DNA of 36,128 nucleotides from Pseudomonadota bacterium (GTDB taxonomy: Bacteria; Pseudomonadota; Alphaproteobacteria; Acetobacterales; Acetobacteraceae). The notes under the pieces were generated by a model. It saw only the letters and a list, made by a program, of their open reading frames with translations, made no database searches and was not told the origin of the DNA. Made by a program: the position numbers and the translations under genes. Location: assembly GCA_021808545.1 (NCBI GenBank), contig JAKBBM010000020.1:1-36128 (forward strand), in the 5' to 3' direction. This document shows, piece after piece, positions 32,550 through 36,128 of the stretch (the first letter of the stretch is position 1; each line of letters starts with the position of its first letter).

Positions 32550-33304
32550 TGGGGGACCCCGTGATTGGGGACGTCATGGATTTTATGGGGCACGATTTTA
32601 CCCCGCTGACCCAGGGGCAGATCATGGCGCGCTTGCTGGCCTGGCCGCAAGGTGCAAGCTTTGCCTATCTCGTCACGCCCAATGCAGATCATCTCGCCCG
32701 GCTGCGGCGCGTGCCCGCCTTGCGGGTTGTATATGCACGGGCCTTGTACCGGCTGCTGGATTCACGCTGTCTTTGGCATGCGGCCACCCGGCTTGGGCTG
32801 CCAGCCCCACCGGTTGTAACCGGGGCGGATCTTACCCATGCCTTGCTGCCGCATCTGGCCGGGCGGCGCGTGGCGGTACTGGGCATGCGGCCCTCCGTGA
32901 TCGCGGCTTTGGCAAGGCATTACCCCGACATTACGTTTCTGCACCATGCCCCGCCCATGCGGCTGTTATATAAGCGGGATGCGTTTTTCGCGGCGGTTTC
33001 CTTCGCCGAATCCGCGCGGACGGATTTTGTGTTTCTGGCCCTTGGCGCTCCGGTGCAGGAAATGCTGGCTTATGCGCTGGCCCGCCGTCGCCGCGCTTGC
33101 GGGTTTGGCCTGTGCGTGGGGGCGGCTTTGGAATTCGCTTCTGGCCAGCGTGCCCGTGCCCCGCTTTGGATGCGCAAAGCGGGGCTGGAATGGATGCACC
33201 GGCTGTTGTGCGAACCGCACCGCCTGGCCGGGCGCTATATTTCCGCCCTGGGTTATTTACTGCCCTCTTTGCTGAAGGCCGCGATCCGGCAAAAATGGTC
33301 CTGA
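32537..33304 (+). CDS. WecG/TagA/CpsF family glycosyltransferase (GT26)
   Basis: 255 residues. VTPNADHLARL (T47-H52) and FVFLALGAPVQEMLA, GLCVGAALEFASGQ, RAPLWMRKAGLEWMHRLLCEPHRL are the diagnostic GT26 blocks. Homologues transfer a sugar such as ManNAcA or GlcA to a lipid-linked saccharide late in repeat-unit assembly. The first ATG (32537) follows GGGAG by 4 nt and lies within the previous gene's end; an in-frame ATG at 32576 would remove a repetitive leader (two DPV-type units) and start the protein closer to the family's usual N-terminus. It completes the plus-strand part of the exopolysaccharide block. Confidence 0.92.
   Translation: MDPVMGDPVIGDVMDFMGHDFTPLTQGQIMARLLAWPQGASFAYLVTPNADHLARLRRVPALRVVYARALYRLLDSRCLWHAATRLGLPAPPVVTGADLTHALLPHLAGRRVAVLGMRPSVIAALARHYPDITFLHHAPPMRLLYKRDAFFAAVSFAESARTDFVFLALGAPVQEMLAYALARRRRACGFGLCVGAALEFASGQRARAPLWMRKAGLEWMHRLLCEPHRLAGRYISALGYLLPSLLKAAIRQKWS
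32539..32568 (+). repeat. Two 15-bp tandem repeats at the 5' end of the GT26 gene
   Basis: Units GGACCCCGTAATGGG (32539-32553) and GGACCCCGTGATTGG (32554-32568) match at 13 of 15 positions; a third, degraded unit begins GGACGTCATGG. Each unit also holds a CCCC/GGGG complementary pair. The repeats cover the stop codon of the barrel gene (TAA at 32547-32549) and the first codons of the GT26 gene, encoding GDPVM then GDPVI. Confidence 0.75.
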
Positions 33305-33351
33305 CATTCGCATGAAACGTACTACATCATAGGACGACGGACGGGGGTGCA

Positions 33352-33636
33352 ATGGCTGAATTCTCGCCGGAACGGCGCAAGATATCCGATGATTCACTCT
33401 GGGCCGTTATCGCCACGATCGGGCGCGTGATTCGCATCGCCGAAATCTACCCCAACCGTAACGCGGCCCTGCGTGACCAGGCATGGCGCGAGGCCGAAGT
33501 GCGCGCTTATGCCGGGTTTTTAGAGCGCAGCGGGCAGGCGCTGCCGCGCTATTCGGTCCGCCCGATCCGCCGCACGGATTTGCCGCGCCGCTGGAAACCC
33601 TTGCCCGCCCTGGGCTTTTTGAATGGAGGCTGGTGA
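33352..33636 (+). CDS. Small protein of unknown function upstream of fumC, 94 aa
   Basis: A 94-residue basic protein with a helical N-terminal half ([29 protein letters not shown]-like; no membrane helix predicted by eye) and an Arg/Pro-rich tail ([19 protein letters not shown]). I do not recognise a family. ATG at 33352 follows a GGGGGT stretch, and its TGA overlaps the fumC ATG by one base (TGATG), implying translational coupling. Codon use matches neighbours. It may be a lineage-specific partner or simply an upstream cistron of fumC. Confidence 0.6.
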   Translation: MAEFSPERRKISDDSLWAVIATIGRVIRIAEIYPNRNAALRDQAWREAEVRAYAGFLERSGQALPRYSVRPIRRTDLPRRWKPLPALGFLNGGW

Positions 33637-35042
33637 TGGCCGAAACCAAAACACGCATTGAGCATGACGCGCTGGGTGCGGTACGCGTGCCCGCGGATCG
33701 GCTGTGGGGCGCGCAGACTCAACGCTCGTTTGAGAATTTTTCCATCGGGCGGCGCAATTATGTGTGGGGACGCGCGGTGGTGCGCGCCTTTGGGATTCTA
33801 AAAAAAGCCTGCGCCGCCGCCAATCGCGAGCTTGGCCAATTGCCTGCCGAGCTGGCGGAGCTCATCATCGCCGCCGCGCAAGAGGTGATTGACGGACGCT
33901 GGGATGGGGAATTTCCCCTTGTCGTGTTCCAGACCGGCTCTGGCACGCAAAGCAACATGAACGCTAACGAGGTCATCGCCAACCGCGCGATCCAGATGGC
34001 GGGCGGCGAACTGGGCAGCCGCACACTGGTGGACCCGAACGATCATGTCAATCGCGGCCAATCCTCGAACGATACGTTCCCAACCGTGATGCATATTGCC
34101 GCCATCTTGGCCCTGGCCGAAACGCTGCTGCCGGCAGCGGGGCGGCTGGCGGCGGTATTTGCCGCGCAAAGCCGCGATTTCGCCGCGATTGTGATGACCG
34201 GTCGCACCCATCTGCAGGATGCGACACCGGTGACGCTGGGGCAGATTATCTCTGGCTGGCAGACGCAGATTGAGGCGGCGGTAAAGGGTATTGAGGCCAG
34301 CTTGCCCGGCCTGTATGAGCTGGCATTGGGCGGCACGGCGGTTGGCACGGGGTTGAACGCGCATCCGCTGTTCGGCGCCCTGGCGGCGGAAATGATCGCG
34401 CGTGAGACCGGCCATCCCTTCATCAGCGCGCCCAATAAATTCGCAGCCCTCTCGGCGCATGACGCGGTGGTCGCGGCCTCGGGCGCGGTGCGTGTTCTGG
34501 CCGGGGCGGCGATGAAAATCGCCAATGATGTGCGCTGGTATGCTTCTGGCCCGCGCACCGGCATTGGTGAGCTGCGCATTCCTGAGAACGAGCCCGGCTC
34601 CTCGATCATGCCGGGTAAGATCAACCCCACCCAATGCGAGGCGCTGACCCAGGTGGCGGTGCAGGTATTCGGGCTGGATCATGCCATCGCCTTTGCCGGC
34701 AGCCAGGGTAATTTTCAGCTCAACGTGTTCAAGCCCGTGATGCTGCATGATTTTCTGGATGAAACCACGCTCCTGGCCGAGGCGCTGGAGAGTTTCCGCA
34801 TTCATTGCGCGGCGGGGATTGAGCCGGAGCTTGCGCATATCGCCGCGCATCTGGAGCAGAATTTGATGCTGGTGACCGCCCTGAACCCGCATATTGGCTA
34901 TGAGCGGGCCGCCCGTATTGCTCTGAAGGCGCATCGTGAGGGGCAGAGCCTGCGCGCGGCCGCCCTGGCCGAGGGGCTTAAGCCCGAAGATTTTGACGCC
35001 TGGGTGGACCCGGCGGCAATGACGCGTCCCTTGGACATTTAA
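33636..35042 (+). CDS. fumC: Class II fumarate hydratase
   Basis: 468 residues from ATG 33636 (GGAGG about 10 nt upstream). Class II fumarases convert fumarate to malate without an iron-sulfur cluster. The superfamily signature [15 protein letters not shown] begins at 321, with the catalytic Ser pair 322-323; [18 protein letters not shown] and [16 protein letters not shown] contain the substrate-binding and catalytic-His regions. The open frame extends upstream through the small gene but without family similarity. The gene is single-copy here, coupled to a 94-aa ORF and followed 77 nt later by map. Confidence 0.97.
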   Translation: MAETKTRIEHDALGAVRVPADRLWGAQTQRSFENFSIGRRNYVWGRAVVRAFGILKKACAAANRELGQLPAELAELIIAAAQEVIDGRWDGEFPLVVFQTGSGTQSNMNANEVIANRAIQMAGGELGSRTLVDPNDHVNRGQSSNDTFPTVMHIAAILALAETLLPAAGRLAAVFAAQSRDFAAIVMTGRTHLQDATPVTLGQIISGWQTQIEAAVKGIEASLPGLYELALGGTAVGTGLNAHPLFGALAAEMIARETGHPFISAPNKFAALSAHDAVVAASGAVRVLAGAAMKIANDVRWYASGPRTGIGELRIPENEPGSSIMPGKINPTQCEALTQVAVQVFGLDHAIAFAGSQGNFQLNVFKPVMLHDFLDETTLLAEALESFRIHCAAGIEPELAHIAAHLEQNLMLVTALNPHIGYERAARIALKAHREGQSLRAAALAEGLKPEDFDAWVDPAAMTRPLDI

Positions 35043-35119
35043 GTTTTGTCTGGATTTTGGAAACCAAGGCTAGGGTGTGATAGCATGGGCGGACAATTTT
35101 TTGGATGAAAGCTGGTTGA

Positions 35120-35923
35120 ATGATGGATGGCGGCGCCGATTCACGGCGGATCACAATCTATAAGCCCGAGGATTTCGTGCCCATGCGCGCGGCGGGCAAG
35201 CTTGCGGCTGAAACATTGGATATGATCGGCCCTTACGTCATTCCGGGCGTTACCACCGAACGGCTGAACCAGCTCTGCCATGATTTCATCACGGATCATG
35301 GCGCGGTGCCGGCACCGCTGAATTACAAGGGATTTCCAAAATCCATTTGCACTTCGATCAATCATGTCGTCTGCCATGGCATTCCGGGCGAGAAGAAGCT
35401 GCTGAATGGCGATATCGTGAATATCGATGTCACCGTGATTCTGGATGGCTGGTATGGTGATTCCAGCCGCATGTATGTGGCGGGTCAGCCCAGCACCCGC
35501 GCCAAACGGTTGATTGAGGTAACCTACGAAGCGCTCATGCGTGGCATTAAGGCGGTTAAGCCGGGGGCGACGTTTGGCGATATTGGCCATGCGATTCAGA
35601 GCTATGTGGAAGCGCAGCGCTTCTCCGTGGTGCGGGATTTTTGCGGCCATGGCATTGGCCGGCAGTTTCATGAGCCGCCAAACGTGCTGCATTTCGGCCG
35701 CCGGGGCCAGGGGCCGGCGCTAAAACCCGGCATGTTTTTTACCATTGAGCCCATGGTGAATATTGGCCGGCCGGAAGTGAAGATACTGGACGATGGCTGG
35801 ACAGCGGTCACGCGTGACCGGTCACTCTCGGCCCAGTTCGAGCATATGATTGGTGTAACCGAAACCGGGTGTGAGATTTTCACGCTCTCCCCCCAAGGCA
35901 ACACCATGCCGCCTTACGCGTAA
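35120..35923 (+). CDS. map: Methionine aminopeptidase, type I
   Basis: 267-residue cytosolic enzyme removing the initiator Met. The metal site is built from the Asp in VNIDVTVILDGWYGDSSRM (two Asp), the His in FCGHGIGRQFHEPP, the Glu in FTIEPMV and the Glu in AQFEHMIGVTETG. Length is normal. Start ATG 35120 (with a second ATG directly after it) follows an AAAGCTGG region; no strong ribosome site. It ends 13 nt before a strong intrinsic terminator. Confidence 0.97.
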   Translation: MMDGGADSRRITIYKPEDFVPMRAAGKLAAETLDMIGPYVIPGVTTERLNQLCHDFITDHGAVPAPLNYKGFPKSICTSINHVVCHGIPGEKKLLNGDIVNIDVTVILDGWYGDSSRMYVAGQPSTRAKRLIEVTYEALMRGIKAVKPGATFGDIGHAIQSYVEAQRFSVVRDFCGHGIGRQFHEPPNVLHFGRRGQGPALKPGMFFTIEPMVNIGRPEVKILDDGWTAVTRDRSLSAQFEHMIGVTETGCEIFTLSPQGNTMPPYA

Positions 35924-35936
35924 TAAGCGGACAAGC

Positions 35937-35966
35937 AAAAACGCCATGGTTGCCCATGGCGTTTTT
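35937..35966. terminator. Bidirectional intrinsic terminator
   Basis: The arms 35937-35949 (AAAA then ACGCCATGG) and 35954-35966 (CCATGGCGTTTTT) are perfectly complementary over 13 bp with a TTGC loop. On the plus strand the stem ends in a T run (six T), on the minus strand in A/T as well, so it can stop transcription both of map and of the convergent gene whose stop codon lies 5 bp beyond it. Confidence 0.9.
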
Positions 35967-35970
35967 TGTT

Positions 35971-36128
35971 TCAGGCGGCTTTGCGGCCCGTGCTGCGGTT
36001 GCGCAGTGCGGTGGGCAGCTGGCGCCAAGATTTGGCGCGCGGGTAGGGCATTTCGGCAATGGGCGCATCGGGGGTGGCGCGCGCATCCCAATTCTGGAAA
36101 TGCATACGGTCCACATTATCGACAAAGC
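35971..36128 (-). CDS. C-terminal 51 residues of an unidentified protein (runs off the window)
   Basis: Reading from the window edge gives an open frame of 51 residues ending in TGA at 35971-35973. The visible tail has MHFQNWDARAT then PYPRAKSWRQLP then LRNRSTGRKAA, a basic end. I do not recognise the family. The codon pattern is protein-like and it stops 5 bp from the shared terminator, so it is very likely the real end of a minus-strand gene convergent with map. Confidence 0.6.
   Translation of the reverse strand, partial: FVDNVDRMHFQNWDARATPDAPIAEMPYPRAKSWRQLPTALRNRSTGRKAA

Noticed and set aside
33798-34934. A 378-codon minus-strand open frame antisense to fumC.
   Set aside because: Composition-driven shadow of an unmistakable fumarase gene; no domain or start signal.
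1-36128. CRISPR arrays, integrases, transposases, phage genes, toxin-antitoxin pairs and tRNA genes.
   Set aside because: Looked for regularly spaced repeats, DDE or recombinase motifs, and cloverleaf segments; found none. The absence of tRNA was judged by eye only.

Overview
The window is a high-GC, gene-dense chromosomal segment of an alphaproteobacterium. Family Acetobacteraceae or another Rhodospirillales member is my best guess. This is inference from gene order (ccmC-D-E-F, tmk-holB-metG-tatD-MBL, gltX back to back with comEC), GC-rich codon use and protein flavour; no rRNA or tRNA gene is present to confirm it. Almost all genes are intact and many overlap by 1-11 nt. I see no integrase, transposase, CRISPR array or plasmid/phage module.

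Layout. 1-1724 (minus): cytochrome c maturation genes ccmC-ccmD-ccmE-ccmF (ccmF cut by the window edge; the 43-aa ccmD lies between ccmC and ccmE). 1789-2725 (plus): EVE-domain protein plus msrA. 2722-4623 (minus): clade-3 catalase and a PilZ-like protein. 4936-5988 (plus): YeiH-type exporter behind an AT-rich promoter. 5989-8211 (minus): YcgN Cys-cluster protein, YgjP-type metallopeptidase and a quinone-reductase-like dehydrogenase. 8306-14838 (plus): a tightly overlapping operon, mltB-like transglycosylase, rlpA-like lipoprotein, tmk, holB, metG, tatD and an MBL hydrolase, combining wall remodelling, dTTP supply, replication clamp loading and tRNA charging. 14811-16964 (minus): a protein with two GT4 glycosyltransferase domains. 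17002-19145 (plus): COG2509-type flavoprotein and an Rrf2 regulator. 19159-20437: a strong hairpin, a gene of unknown function on the minus strand, and a conspicuous AT-rich intergenic island carrying three copies of a 9-mer. 20438-24410 (plus): an orphan NodT-type outer-membrane lipoprotein, then mazG, beta-carbonic anhydrase and an SPFH protein. 24414-27895: gltX (minus) and comEC (plus), divergent. 27932-33304: exopolysaccharide-type genes (Wzz/BY-kinase fusion, small protein, acyltransferase, outer-membrane barrel, GT26 transferase). 33352-35923 (plus): a small unknown gene coupled to fumC, then map. 35937-35966: a bidirectional terminator shared with the C-terminus of a minus-strand gene that leaves the window.

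Taken together the genes are mostly core functions (heme delivery, oxidative-stress defence, wall, replication, translation, central carbon) with one surface-polysaccharide block. I did not find a convincing new defence or mobile system. The points most worth a second look are the RlpA-like protein that has lost expected active-site residues and directly abuts tmk, the repeat-bearing AT island beside an unrecognised 216-aa protein, long G tracts inside two outer-membrane protein genes, a 15-bp tandem repeat at the start of the GT26 gene, and the recurring pattern of convergent genes with abutting or overlapping 3' ends.
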